Assembly: GCF_029101545.1 (NCBI RefSeq)
Contig: NZ_CP118866.1
Coordinates: 1,240,001 to 1,304,000, forward strand
DNA length: 64,000 nucleotides
Source: Amygdalobacter indicium
GTDB taxonomy: Bacteria; Bacillota; Clostridia; Saccharofermentanales; Fastidiosipilaceae
Reading direction: 5' to 3'
The notes below the pieces were generated by a model. That model made no database searches. It worked only from the letters and a program-made list of their open reading frames with translations, and was not told where the DNA came from. Positions 52,555 through 62,484 of the stretch are shown in pieces. The position numbers and the translations under genes were made by a program. How positions within the stretch are numbered: position 1 is the first letter of the stretch; each line of letters starts with the position of its first letter.

Positions 52555-53391
52555 TCAGCCTTTAACTCCGCCGCTTGCCAAGCCGGACACTACATGTTTC
52601 TGAATATAAAAGAAAACAAACAGAACAGGTATTGAAGTTAAAATTGCAGCAGCTGAAAACAACGGCCAGTTTCTGGAATAATCAGTTGCCTGTAAGGAAA
52701 AAAGACCGAGTGCCAAAGTATAATTAGCTTCACCTGTAATAAAAATTGTAGCGAAAATATATTCATTCCAAGCCGTAATAAATACAAGAACTGAGGTAAC
52801 TATTATATTGGGCATAGCAAGTGGTAAAATAATTTTCTCAATTAACTTTAGATCATTAGCGCCGTCAATCCTTGCCGCTTCTTCCATGTCAATTGATATA
52901 CTATCGAAATAACCTTTCATGCTCCAAAAAGCAAAAATTGCTATTGTTCCGCAATAAATCAGCACTAAGCCTGTCATTGTATTAATAAGATGCATAATCT
53001 TCATCATCCGATAAATGGCAAACATAGAAAGAATTGTCGGGAAAGCATTTAATAACAGCAACAAATTTCCCAGTTGTGTTTTACCTTTAAATTTATAGCG
53101 GGAAAAAGAATAAGCAGCCGGAATGGTAATTCCCATCGTCAATATAACTGTTAAAAAACTGAGAGTAATTGAATTTTTCAGCCAGGAAAGGAAAGGCTTA
53201 TCTTTGATAATTGCAATATAATTCGCAATAGTCAACTGTTTGGGGAATAAACTGAATTCACTGGAAAATAAGCTGTTGGAACCGTTAATTGAAACTGAAA
53301 AAGCATATACAATCGGCACTAAGGTAACAACGCACATCAACAGCAGAAAAATATTAACCATCCACAATTTTAAGCGACGATACTTGAACAT
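52555..53391 (-). CDS. Maltodextrin ABC permease, MalG-like
   Basis: A 278-residue CUT1 permease with six helices and the EAA loop MEEAARIDGANDLKLIEKIILPLAMP. The final VSGLASGGVKG is the characteristic MalG C-terminus. It starts at the MalF-like stop codon, so the two are translationally coupled. Together with the binding protein it imports malto-oligosaccharides; an ATPase is not encoded here. Confidence 0.9.
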   Translation of the reverse strand: MFKYRRLKLWMVNIFLLLMCVVTLVPIVYAFSVSINGSNSLFSSEFSLFPKQLTIANYIAIIKDKPFLSWLKNSITLSFLTVILTMGITIPAAYSFSRYKFKGKTQLGNLLLLLNAFPTILSMFAIYRMMKIMHLINTMTGLVLIYCGTIAIFAFWSMKGYFDSISIDMEEAARIDGANDLKLIEKIILPLAMPNIIVTSVLVFITAWNEYIFATIFITGEANYTLALGLFSLQATDYSRNWPLFSAAAILTSIPVLFVFFYIQKHVVSGLASGGVKG

Positions 53392-54288
53392 TTATGCCAC
53401 CTCCTTCTTTTTATTGGTAATTTTCTGCATTGCAAAATACAGAATTATGATTATTAATGATACTAAGCCTGTAATGGCTGCTGAAAAGCCGTAATTGCTC
53501 GTGATAAAGGCTTTGTCATAAACATAAGTAATAATGGTGTTTATGTCTGCTCCTGTCTTGGAACCGGTTTGCATAGTCATCAAATAGACAATATCGAATT
53601 GTTTGAAGTTGGTAAAAGCCGTCATAATAATAACCGGAGACAGAATCGGTAAAATAATCGGTGCAGTAATAGAGAAATGCATTTTCCAAAAACTTGCCCC
53701 GTCAAGTTTAGCTCCCTCGTAAATGCTGCGATCGACACTTTGAATCGCTGCATCAATCATCGTAAACATATACGGTAAGCCCAACCATAAATTAACAACT
53801 AAACAACTTATAAAAGCATTAGTATTACTCGATAAGAAATTTATCGGCGGTAATCCGAACGCTTTGACAATTTGATTAAGGAAGCCGAATTCAGTATTGA
53901 ACATACCCATTCGCCAGAGCAGAATAGAAACATAACCGGGCATTGCCCAGGGAAAAATCAACAAAGTTTTATAAACACGTTTTAAGTTCAAGCCTTCCGC
54001 ATTCAGAGCTAAAGCAATCATAAAGCCCAAGAACAGCATCAAAGCAAGATTCAAAGCTGTCCACAATAAAGTCCGCAATACAGCCGGCACAAATCCCGAG
54101 TCCAGCTTGAATAAGGCTTTAGCATAATTTGCGCCTCCGACAAAGTGAAAATTCTGCCAATGATAAACGCTCATATTGGTGAAAGAAATATATATTGTAT
54201 AAGCAAGCGGGAAAACAACCAACAATAAAATAAAAACCAGAAAGGGCAGCTGATGTATCCATGGCTTAAATTTATTTATCTTCTGCAT
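53392..54288 (-). CDS. Maltodextrin ABC permease, MalF-like
   Basis: A 298-residue CUT1 permease with six helices; the EAA loop is SIYEGAKLDGASFWKMHFSITAPIILP, and the short N-terminal part lacks the large insertion of E. coli MalF. GGAGG sits five bases before ATG 54288; a GTG at 54300 is inside that site. It is the middle gene between the binding protein and MalG. Confidence 0.88.
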   Translation of the reverse strand: MQKINKFKPWIHQLPFLVFILLLVVFPLAYTIYISFTNMSVYHWQNFHFVGGANYAKALFKLDSGFVPAVLRTLLWTALNLALMLFLGFMIALALNAEGLNLKRVYKTLLIFPWAMPGYVSILLWRMGMFNTEFGFLNQIVKAFGLPPINFLSSNTNAFISCLVVNLWLGLPYMFTMIDAAIQSVDRSIYEGAKLDGASFWKMHFSITAPIILPILSPVIIMTAFTNFKQFDIVYLMTMQTGSKTGADINTIITYVYDKAFITSNYGFSAAITGLVSLIIIILYFAMQKITNKKKEVA

Positions 54289-54363
54289 TTTTACCTCCAC
54301 TATACATTAACCTTTTAAAAACCGACAAGTATAAAAGGGGACTATACTTGTCGGTCCGATTAA

Positions 54364-55623
54364 TTACTTCATATTTGCAATTTGCTCTGTTGCCTGTTTT
54401 TGATATTTTTCACAAGAACCGGCTACATCCTTTCCGTTTTTGTTGATTTCAGCCAACAAACCGTCTGTTGCTCCCCACATTACATCCATTTCCGGGATAT
54501 TAGGCATAGGAACTAAGGTCTTGGCCATTTCACGTAAAGTGGAAATCATCTCATTTTTGCCAACTTCTGCATCTTTATAAGCTTGACTGTTTGCCGGCGC
54601 ACAGTTGGCAACTTTGGCCAAGGCAATACCGACTTCCGGATTAATCGCTGCTGCCAAAACTTCTTTAACTGCTGCCGTTTTATTTTCGGCCGCCTGTTTT
54701 ACAACCTGTAAGCCTTGAACACCCGAGAACGGTTTCAAAGGTTCGCCGTTAGGTAATTTCGGCATCGGCGCTATACCGTAATTCAATTTAGCGGCTTTTA
54801 ATCCCGGAATCAGCCAAGGTCCGCCGATGATACTTGCCGATTTACCCTCTGTAAACAAAGTAGTCACGGTATTATACTCGCCGTCTGCAGGCATATATTT
54901 CACGAATTGTTTGTGATATTCCAAGGCTTTTTGTGTCTCAGGTAAATTTAATCCCGGTTTCTTTTCCGAATTTATCATATATCCGCCGAAACCGTGTAAC
55001 CACGGGGCAATACAGTAAGATGTCGAGTGTTGTTCAACAAATACATATTTATTGTCTTTAGTTTCCGCTTTTGCTGCGGCCAATAATTCATCTGTCGTCT
55101 TAGGCGGATTTTTCATCAGATCTTTATTATAGATAAAGAGCAAAGATTCAAAATACAGCGGCAATTGATATTTTTCCTTTTTGTATGTACCGGCTGCTAA
55201 GGTCATAGGAATTAAGTCTTTCATTTGATCGTCACTTATCAGCTTATTCACCGGTTCAATAATACCCATTTCCGCAAAAACACCGACTTTATCATGGGCC
55301 CATAAGAACATATCGGGCGCCGACTTGGGATCATTGCTGACTAATTTCAATGAATCGGATAAATTTTCTTTACGTTCCAATTTCACCTTTGTATTTTTCA
55401 ACAATGAATTAAGCTTCTTTTCTAAAGTGTCTGCAATTGAAGCATCTGCTGAATGCCATACTGTAATCGTCGTTTTTTCAGCTTTTGCAGGCTCGGACTT
55501 TCCCGCCGCAGTAGATTTAACCGGCTTTTTCCCCGAATCATTTTTTTCTTCCTGTTTCGCACAGGATGTTAAGCCGCCCAAAGTTAATGCGGCTACCACA
55601 AATAAACTTAAAAGTTTTTTCAT
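54364..55623 (-). CDS. Maltose/maltodextrin-binding lipoprotein
   Basis: A 419-residue binding protein. The lipoprotein signal ends at Cys21 (LGGLTSC) and is followed by a charged linker. The fold starts with TTITVWHSADAS and contains DMFLWAHDKVGVFAEMGIIEPVNKLI and GKSASIIGGPWLIPGLKAAKLNYGIAPMP, which closely resembles MalE/MdxE-type proteins. It is the first gene of the operon. Operator-like palindromes lie on both sides of its upstream region. Confidence 0.9.
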   Translation of the reverse strand: MKKLLSLFVVAALTLGGLTSCAKQEEKNDSGKKPVKSTAAGKSEPAKAEKTTITVWHSADASIADTLEKKLNSLLKNTKVKLERKENLSDSLKLVSNDPKSAPDMFLWAHDKVGVFAEMGIIEPVNKLISDDQMKDLIPMTLAAGTYKKEKYQLPLYFESLLFIYNKDLMKNPPKTTDELLAAAKAETKDNKYVFVEQHSTSYCIAPWLHGFGGYMINSEKKPGLNLPETQKALEYHKQFVKYMPADGEYNTVTTLFTEGKSASIIGGPWLIPGLKAAKLNYGIAPMPKLPNGEPLKPFSGVQGLQVVKQAAENKTAAVKEVLAAAINPEVGIALAKVANCAPANSQAYKDAEVGKNEMISTLREMAKTLVPMPNIPEMDVMWGATDGLLAEINKNGKDVAGSCEKYQKQATEQIANMK

Positions 55624-55651
55624 TCTGCACCTCTTCTAACTGCATAAATTA

Positions 55652-55666
55652 AGAAAACGTTTTTCA
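55652..55666. promoter_or_regulatory. LacI-family operator, proximal to the binding-protein gene
   Basis: AGAAAACGTTTTTCA is a near-perfect palindrome centred on CG, the form bound by LacI/GalR proteins, about 30 bases before the binding-protein start. Confidence 0.6.
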
Positions 55667-55801
55667 TCAGCTAATTTCGCTCTATTTACGCAATTATGCC
55701 AACAATCACTTAACAACTTTTAATTTATGCAATATAATTATCTATACATTCATCTTAGAAAATCGGTACAAATTATGCAATATAACAACATGCACAATTT
55801 A

Positions 55802-55816
55802 TAAAAACGTTTTCCG
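55802..55816. promoter_or_regulatory. LacI-family operator in the regulator's promoter
   Basis: TAAAAACGTTTTCCG repeats the same core. It lies between the expected -35 position and the -10 GATAAT (55824-55829) of the regulator gene, so autoregulation is expected. Confidence 0.6.
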
Positions 55817-55848
55817 AATAAAAGATAATAGAAATGGCGGTTTTTCGT

Positions 55849-56847
55849 ATGACAATAAAAGATATTGCGCAATTGGCAGGGGTATCTATTTCTACGGTCA
55901 GCAAAGTATTGAATAACAAACTATATGTTGCTCCGCAAACTCGTCGGCATGTGCAGGATGTAATTAAAAGATATAACTATCAGGCTAATTCTACTGCCAG
56001 AAATTTAGCTCAAAGCAAAACACATGACATAGCTTATTTAGACAAATTTATCCGTAATATTCCTTTTGAAAATCCGCATATGTTCAACATTCTGCTCGGC
56101 GCTGAAAACAAGCTGCAAAATAAAAATTATCGTATTTCTTTGGTAAATTTGGCAAGCAAGAAGACTGTCAATCAAATTTTGGAAGCCCAATTAGCAATTA
56201 AACAATTTGACGGTATATTAATTAATAGTGCCTGTATGAACCCGAAAATCGAAAAAATTATTTTACGTTATGATTTGCCGGCTGTCTGTATAGGCAAACT
56301 GGAATTTGACAGTATGCTGTCATGGATAGATACCAATCATCGCCACAGTGTAGCCAAGGCTGTTAATTTTCTCAAGCACAAAGGTTATCACGCCTTATGC
56401 TTCATGGGCGGAATGCTTGGCGATAAAATCAGCGATGAACGTATTCAAGGCTTCAAGCAGGCTTTGCTGCAATATAATGATAATAAGTCCAGCCAAATTA
56501 TTTATAATAAGCCGAATGTACAGAGCATTTACTCTTGCACTATGCAATTAATGCAAAGTCGGAAAAAGCCCGATGCAATTGTTTGCAACAACAGCTTAAT
56601 TGCCTATGCCGTAATCACTTGTCTCAATGATTTGAAGCTTACGATGCCGAATGATGTTGCCGTTTTGACTTTTGATGACTATCCATATTCACAATTAATT
56701 GTCCCGACCCCGAGTGTAATAGAAATTGATTTGTACGAATTAGGGAAACAAGCAGCCTCCATGCTGATTCATAAAATCAAAAATCCCGCGCAATTATTGC
56801 AGACATATACTACTCTTCCACAAATTATCGAGCGTGGTACTACTTAA
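55849..56847 (+). CDS. LacI-family repressor of maltodextrin genes
   Basis: A 332-residue LacI/GalR-type regulator. The helix-turn-helix reads TIKDIAQLAGVSISTVSKVLNN (from residue 2) and is followed by the hinge and a sugar-binding domain with GRGT-type ending (IERGT). The frame starts at 55834, but that ATG lies only four bases after the -10 element; ATG 55849 with a GGCGG site eight bases upstream is preferred. It is divergent from the MalEFG-like operon and has a palindromic operator in its promoter, so it probably controls both. Confidence 0.87.
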   Translation: MTIKDIAQLAGVSISTVSKVLNNKLYVAPQTRRHVQDVIKRYNYQANSTARNLAQSKTHDIAYLDKFIRNIPFENPHMFNILLGAENKLQNKNYRISLVNLASKKTVNQILEAQLAIKQFDGILINSACMNPKIEKIILRYDLPAVCIGKLEFDSMLSWIDTNHRHSVAKAVNFLKHKGYHALCFMGGMLGDKISDERIQGFKQALLQYNDNKSSQIIYNKPNVQSIYSCTMQLMQSRKKPDAIVCNNSLIAYAVITCLNDLKLTMPNDVAVLTFDDYPYSQLIVPTPSVIEIDLYELGKQAASMLIHKIKNPAQLLQTYTTLPQIIERGTT

Positions 56848-56990
56848 GCCTCCCCCTCCCGCTCCCGCGCTTAATGCAAAAATCACTGCAGGATGTTAAT
56901 ATTACTAATTATTTGCAGCCGCTTGGCGTGCGTGCGCCGGCAAGTCAGCAATAGCAGCAGCAAGAGCAACAAGTATACAAGAGGTAATTT

Positions 56991-58544
56991 ATGAGCATTT
57001 TACAAGTCAGCGATGTCAGCATGTCTTTCGCCGGCAGAACAATATTGGACAACGTATCTTTTCGTCTCCTGAATGGCGAACACGTCGCTTTAGTCGGGGC
57101 CAACGGCGAAGGCAAAAGTACCTTTCTCAACATTATTACCGGCCAAGCGCTGCCGGATGCGGGCAAAATCACCTGGTGCAATCGTATTACCAGAGGTTAC
57201 CTGGACCAATACGCCCTCTTGGACGGAGAACAGACAATTAATGACGTCCTGGCCTCCGCTTTCAGCGATTTTTACGCTCTGGAAAAGGAAATGCTGCACG
57301 ATTATGAGCTGATGGCGGAAACTTCCGGAGCGGAATTGGAGCGGCTTTTACAAGATGTCGGCGAAATTCAGGAAACTTTGGAACATAGCGGCTTTTATAC
57401 GCTTGATGCTAAAATTAAAGAGGTGGCTAACGGTTTGGGGCTCAGCAGCTTGGGGCTTGAGCACAAAATTGCCGAATTAAGCGGCGGGCAGCGGACCAAA
57501 GTTCTTCTGGCCAAATTGTTGCTGCAAAATCCTAAGATTCTGATTTTGGACGAGCCGACCAACTTCCTGGATGAGGAACATGTCGCCTGGTTGACTTCTT
57601 TTTTGCAGAATTATCCGCATGCTTTTATTCTTGTTTCCCATGATGTCCCCTTTCTCAACGCTGTCGTCAATGTTATTTATCACGTCAATCAGGGGCAATT
57701 TAAGCGCTATGTCGGCGACTATGATAATTTTCTGCGTCTTTCGGCGCTGGAGCAGGCGAAGCAGGAGCAGGCGTATGTCCGCCAGCAAAAGGAAATCAGT
57801 CAGCTGAAAGATTTTATAGCTCGCAATAAAGCGCGAATTTCTACCCGCAATATGGCGCAATCGCGGCAGAAGAAGTTGGATAAGATGGCTTTGGTGGATA
57901 AACCGAAAGAGCAAATTAAGCCGGTGTTTAATTTTCAGTCGGCCCGAACGCCGGGAAAAGTTGTGCTTAAGTTGCAGGATTTGGTTATCGGCTATACCAC
58001 GCCGCTGACTAAGCCTTTGAATTTACAAATTGAGCGGAATGAGAAGATTGCTGTTAAAGGGACTAACGGTCTGGGGAAGACGACACTTTTGCGCACGCTG
58101 GCCGGGGACCTTGCGCCTTTGAGCGGAACGGTGGAAATGGACCAGTTCTGTCAGCCGGGTTTTTTCGCGCAGGAAGATAACGGGAACGAAAACAGTGCTT
58201 TGGACGAGCTTTGGGCCGTTTATCCGCACGCTTCCAATCAGGAGGTGCGCGGGATGCTGGCCGCCTGCGGTTTGACGAAAAATCATATTGAAACGATGAT
58301 GTTCGCTTTAAGCGGCGGGGAAAAGGCGAAGGTGCGGTTGGCGAAGATTATGTATCGGCCGTTTAATTTGTTGTTTCTGGATGAGCCGACCAATCATTTG
58401 GATGTGGCGGCGAAAGAGGAGCTCAAGCGGGCTTTGCAGGCTTATAAGGGGACGGTGATTCTGGTGTCGCACGAGCCTGAGTTTTATAACGATATTGTTT
58501 CTAAGGTTTGGAATATCGAGGATTATACGACTAAGATTGTTTAA
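56991..58544 (+). CDS. ABC-F family ATPase
   Basis: A 517-residue cytoplasmic protein with two fused ATPase domains and no membrane segment. The first has Walker A GANGEGKST (residues 36-44) and LSGGQRTKVLLAKLLL with LDEPTNFLD; the second has GTNGLGKTT and LSGGEKAKVRLAKIMY with LDEPTNHLD. The charged linker between them (about residues 245-300) is the ribosome-contacting part in the family. The overall form resembles YbiT/EttA-like translation factors. Resistance-type ABC-F proteins share this plan, so an antibiotic-protection role cannot be excluded. Confidence 0.88.
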   Translation: MSILQVSDVSMSFAGRTILDNVSFRLLNGEHVALVGANGEGKSTFLNIITGQALPDAGKITWCNRITRGYLDQYALLDGEQTINDVLASAFSDFYALEKEMLHDYELMAETSGAELERLLQDVGEIQETLEHSGFYTLDAKIKEVANGLGLSSLGLEHKIAELSGGQRTKVLLAKLLLQNPKILILDEPTNFLDEEHVAWLTSFLQNYPHAFILVSHDVPFLNAVVNVIYHVNQGQFKRYVGDYDNFLRLSALEQAKQEQAYVRQQKEISQLKDFIARNKARISTRNMAQSRQKKLDKMALVDKPKEQIKPVFNFQSARTPGKVVLKLQDLVIGYTTPLTKPLNLQIERNEKIAVKGTNGLGKTTLLRTLAGDLAPLSGTVEMDQFCQPGFFAQEDNGNENSALDELWAVYPHASNQEVRGMLAACGLTKNHIETMMFALSGGEKAKVRLAKIMYRPFNLLFLDEPTNHLDVAAKEELKRALQAYKGTVILVSHEPEFYNDIVSKVWNIEDYTTKIV

Positions 58545-58644
58545 GTAATTTGAAGGCTTTGAGGGCAAGGGCGGCCGGCCCTCGTTTCGAGGGCTTGGTT
58601 ATCCGGCGGCTTTTTCTGCTGTGTTCCTCATTGCCTTTGTTTCT

Positions 58645-61017
58645 TTATTTTTTCGCTAAGCTGCGGCCTGTAAGTATCACGCTCAAGGCGCCCGCCAATA
58701 TTAAGTAGGCACTTAAAGTCGAGCTTGTTTCCGGTTTGTTGCCGACCGGGATATTAGGAAGGACCTGAATTTCAGCCTTTTGGGTTAATACGCCGGAGCT
58801 GCCGTCTGCATATTCTGCCGTGCCGCTTATTGTCAGATAAACGTAATATTCTTCTTTGCCGTCGACTTTCTTCTTCGTTACCTTGCTGTCATCGCATTGG
58901 ATCGTGCCGCTGATAGTAGCTACAGGCTGTGTTAATACTTGTAAAAGCGGTGAGCCGTTGAAGCCTACGGCTAACGGGAAAAAGTGCAGCCAAGCGCTGT
59001 TAAGCAAGTTGTTGCCGGCTGCAAGCAGTTTAAGCCCCTGCGGTAACTGCTGCTCGAGTGCTGCCTTATCCAGGTGGAAACGCTGCAATTTTTTATTGTC
59101 GGCATAAATAAAGTTGATGTTAATTTTTTCAATCGGCGCATTCTCGCATACGACTTGTTTCTGCGGGGAAACCATTAATTCATTAATTTTAATAGGTAGA
59201 CGATATTCCTGAAATAAGGACGTAGGTGTGGAGCTGATCGCCTTAGTCGGCACGGCCTCTAAGGGGAAATTATCGGGTAAGCCGCACTTTCGCTTGATTT
59301 CCGCCACTTTGGCGCGAATCGCCTCATCCACCTGATATTTAACAATTTTCATGTAATCGGCGGAAGCCGGTTGATTTTGGTCGCAAGCTCCTGTTGCCGT
59401 GATGCGGGAATCGTATATTGCCGGCAGTTCCAGTTCTTCTTTTTGGTCCAAGTAAGATATGGTGATTTTTTTGTAATACTTGGAATTCTTTTTGATTTTA
59501 AGGAGCTCAGGGTTGTCCGTTACGACCAGACTGCTCAGGCTATAGCCTTTTTCGGCATCTTTTTTCTTTACGCCGAAGAGCTGATCCGGACTGCGGAACT
59601 CAGAACGCTGATTAAATAAAAGGGAATTTACTGTCTTTATTTTTTTCTTTCCGGTCCTACTACCCACCCATTCATAAGTTTTTTCATGTTCCCAGTTATT
59701 AGCTATTAAAACGCCCTTAAAGTCTTTAAAAGCCCGCCCTACAAAGCAACTAGAGAATAATTTACCGCTTTTATAAAACAACTTCTTATTGCTGAAATTA
59801 AGCACGAAATCATCCGTGCCCGCACCTTCAAACATACCGGCCATTGCTCTAATATATTTATCAGTTCCTGCCTGAAAATTGCTGAAATCCGCATAGCCGG
59901 TAAGAGCTTTCATATACTTAAAAGCCTCCCACATTGATAAATTTTTTGAACACTTTAATTTTGCCAGGGGGCTGATATCTTTAATATTTTTACTATTCGG
60001 CAAAAAAGAATCTAAATTGCTTAAGAATTTTGCATTAACATCAGCAATATTTCCTAGAGACGCTAAGGTAGAACCTCCTCCTTTAACTTTGTAACGGTCT
60101 TTAATAAAGTGTCCGTATTTTGGTATTTCTAGATCTATCATAACAGGTATTTCATCTATAGAATGCATGTAGCCAGTAGGATTGCAATTTAAAAAATTAA
60201 ATTTAAATCCTTGATCCGCATATGGCGTAAGCATCCCGTAAAAATAAATTCTTTTTTCAAATTTAAGCGTATAACCTTCTGTAGAGCTAATGACTTCCAA
60301 CATAGCCATCGCGTCATTTAAAACCTTTTGGCAAAATTTATCAGTAAAATCACCTGGAGATATACCACTCGAATAAGGGCTAGGAAATGAAGTAATAACC
60401 CCCTCTTTCGCCCCGTTCTTCGGCCGAATAATTATCTGCTTGTGCTCATGATCGGCTATGGCCTCACAGCCGGCCATCTGCATCACAGCTTCCTCATCAA
60501 GCTTCTCCCGCCACGGCGGCAAATCATCATCCGCTAAAGCCGCCCCGGCAGCTTGGACCTTCGAGGGCACCTTTACCTTAGCCTCACTCGAATCGTTCTT
60601 TTTTTCTTCATTGGCTACAGGCGGAGCGGCAACACTTGGCTGCTGTGCTTCCGGCTTTTTCTGCTCTGCCTCAGGCGACACAGCTTGCTTCGGTTCTTGG
60701 CTAAGCCCTGCCTCTGCTTTAGGCCCGGCCGGTGATGGTGGCACACTCGGCTGCTTATTATCGTCACTAGGCACAGCAGGCGGCGCACTTGGCTGCTTAT
60801 TATCGTCACTTGGCACAGGAGGCGGCGTACTTGTCTGCTTACCACCATTCGCACCCGGCTGCTTGTTATCAGCACTTGGCCCAACCTGCGGCACAACCGC
60901 CGGCGGCGCAGGAGCCGGAGCGACAGAAGAAGCGGCCATAACCGTTTTTAACGGGAAAAACAACGAAAGAACAAAAAGTAAGCTTAAAGAAACAGCCAAC
61001 GCACGCCTAATAAACAT
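58645..61017 (-). CDS. Large surface protein with Pro-rich repeat region, partly unknown
   Basis: A 790-residue secreted protein. A signal peptide covers about residues 1-28. Residues 30-150 are Pro/Ser/Lys/Gln-rich with tandem repeats. The centre (about 180-480) has no family I can name with confidence, though the AMAGMFEGAG and GKLFSSCF segments recall BspA-type leucine-rich (DUF285) repeats. The C-terminus ends with a hydrophobic helix and RSLAKK but has no LPxTG-like motif, so it may be membrane- rather than wall-anchored. The start is ATG 61017, nine bases after AAGGAG; ATG 61023 is closer. Plus-strand frames here are shadows. Confidence 0.7.
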   Translation of the reverse strand: MFIRRALAVSLSLLFVLSLFFPLKTVMAASSVAPAPAPPAVVPQVGPSADNKQPGANGGKQTSTPPPVPSDDNKQPSAPPAVPSDDNKQPSVPPSPAGPKAEAGLSQEPKQAVSPEAEQKKPEAQQPSVAAPPVANEEKKNDSSEAKVKVPSKVQAAGAALADDDLPPWREKLDEEAVMQMAGCEAIADHEHKQIIIRPKNGAKEGVITSFPSPYSSGISPGDFTDKFCQKVLNDAMAMLEVISSTEGYTLKFEKRIYFYGMLTPYADQGFKFNFLNCNPTGYMHSIDEIPVMIDLEIPKYGHFIKDRYKVKGGGSTLASLGNIADVNAKFLSNLDSFLPNSKNIKDISPLAKLKCSKNLSMWEAFKYMKALTGYADFSNFQAGTDKYIRAMAGMFEGAGTDDFVLNFSNKKLFYKSGKLFSSCFVGRAFKDFKGVLIANNWEHEKTYEWVGSRTGKKKIKTVNSLLFNQRSEFRSPDQLFGVKKKDAEKGYSLSSLVVTDNPELLKIKKNSKYYKKITISYLDQKEELELPAIYDSRITATGACDQNQPASADYMKIVKYQVDEAIRAKVAEIKRKCGLPDNFPLEAVPTKAISSTPTSLFQEYRLPIKINELMVSPQKQVVCENAPIEKININFIYADNKKLQRFHLDKAALEQQLPQGLKLLAAGNNLLNSAWLHFFPLAVGFNGSPLLQVLTQPVATISGTIQCDDSKVTKKKVDGKEEYYVYLTISGTAEYADGSSGVLTQKAEIQVLPNIPVGNKPETSSTLSAYLILAGALSVILTGRSLAKK
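60743..60880 (-). repeat. 42-bp tandem repeats in the surface protein gene
   Basis: Units of 42 bases (14 residues, core VPSDDNKQPS) repeat two full times (for example at 60749 and 60791) and then degenerate to PSADNKQP. Likely a variable stalk region; copy number may differ between strains. Confidence 0.7.
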
Positions 61018-61239
61018 CAGCATCCGCTCCTTTGTAATTATTAAATTTGTTACATATACGACCATTCTATCTTTGCAAGCAGTTTATTTATTAACAAATT
61101 GTAAAAGTGTGATATAAATGGAGCCAAGCCGGAACCGAAATACAATTTTTCAGCAAGTTGCACTTATTTCCCCGCTCGCCCGCTAAAGCGGCGCCGGAAA
61201 CAGCATCTCGCCCAAGGGCACGGCCGCCTGCTGCAATTC

Positions 61240-61248
61240 TGCTATAAT
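61240..61248 (+). promoter_or_regulatory. Extended -10 promoter of the MFS gene
   Basis: TGC-TATAAT at 61240-61248 gives a start near 61255. No good -35 is seen. Confidence 0.5.
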
Positions 61249-61287
61249 TCTGCTGTAAAGAACAGGAAAGTGGGAAATTCAGTCGAT

Positions 61288-62484
61288 ATGGCTTTTATTC
61301 TCTTATTCATCATCTATCTGGCCTTCATCAGCCTTGGTCTACCCGATGCCTTATTAGGCGCAGCCTGGCCTTTAATGTACAAAGAATTTGCCGTCCCTGT
61401 ATCTTATGCCGGCATAATCGCCATGATTATCTCCGCCTGCACAATCATTTCCAGTTTTCAAAGCGACCGCTTAACCCGGAAATTCGGCACCGGTAAAATC
61501 ACGACAATAAGTGTATTCCTGACAGCCGTTGCTCTTTTCGGTTTCGGCTTGAGCCACAATTACTATCTGCTTGCCCTCTTCGCTTTACCTTACGGCTTAG
61601 GTGCCGGCAGCGTGGACGCCTCTTTGAACAACTATGTCGCCTTACACTACCGCAGCTCCCATATGAGCTGGCTGCACTGCATGTGGGGCGTCGGGGCCTC
61701 TTTGGGACCGTATATACTGGGTTTTGCTTTGCATAAAAACTTACCTTGGAACGACGGCTATCTTATCGTCGGCTCTATCCAGACACTGCTTTGCCTTTGC
61801 CTCCTTTTGACCTTACCTTTATGGAAAAAACACGCATCCGGGCAAACTGCCTGTAAGCAGCCTAGCACTTCCGCCGCCTGCTCTCGGACTTTCGGCTTCA
61901 AAGATTTGTGGCGTTTACCCGGCGCCAAGGCAGTTTTACTGACGTTCTTCTGTTACAGTGCCCTGGAGCATTCCGCCGCCTTGTGGGGCAGCAGCTATCT
62001 GGTCTTACATTGCCAACTTGACGCCGCTTTAGCCGCGCAATACGCTAACAGATTTTTCCTCGGCATCACTTGCGGCCGGCTTATAAGCGGCTTCATCGCC
62101 TTCAAACTGAAAGATGCGTCGTTGATTCGTTGGGGACAGGGGCTGATTGCCGTCGCTCTTGTCATTCTGGCAACAACAAATAACGGCCAAATCGCCTTAA
62201 TCGGCTTGACTATTCTCGGCTTCGGCTGCGCTCCGATTTACCCTTCTGTAATTCACTCTACCCCGGCCAATTTCGGCGCGGACAAATCCCAGGCGCTTAT
62301 CGGTATCCAGATGGGCTGCGCCTATATCGGCAGTACTTTGATGCCTCCGCTTTTCGGCTTAATTGCCAATTATTGCACAAGCAAAGTTTTCCCTTATTTT
62401 CTCGCTTTCTTCCTGCTGATCATGGTCTTGGCGCATGAATCGGCACTGCTGCAAGTCAAGCACAAGTTACCTGTAAAACATTGA
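61288..62484 (+). CDS. MFS transporter
   Basis: A 398-residue carrier with twelve hydrophobic segments. The first helix is followed by LGLPDALLGAAWPLMYKEF; the loop 2-3 motif reads SDRLTRKFGTG, the usual MFS signature. The pattern resembles sugar-type MFS carriers (FucP/YfkF-like), but no substrate can be named. A GTG at 61270 is in frame; ATG 61288 begins the first helix. It is followed by the ClC gene. Confidence 0.78.
   Translation: MAFILLFIIYLAFISLGLPDALLGAAWPLMYKEFAVPVSYAGIIAMIISACTIISSFQSDRLTRKFGTGKITTISVFLTAVALFGFGLSHNYYLLALFALPYGLGAGSVDASLNNYVALHYRSSHMSWLHCMWGVGASLGPYILGFALHKNLPWNDGYLIVGSIQTLLCLCLLLTLPLWKKHASGQTACKQPSTSAACSRTFGFKDLWRLPGAKAVLLTFFCYSALEHSAALWGSSYLVLHCQLDAALAAQYANRFFLGITCGRLISGFIAFKLKDASLIRWGQGLIAVALVILATTNNGQIALIGLTILGFGCAPIYPSVIHSTPANFGADKSQALIGIQMGCAYIGSTLMPPLFGLIANYCTSKVFPYFLAFFLLIMVLAHESALLQVKHKLPVKH

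Noticed and set aside
60743..60890. CRISPR-like short repeats
   Set aside because: The 42-bp units are in frame, contiguous and code for a Pro-rich stalk; there are no unique spacers and no cas genes.
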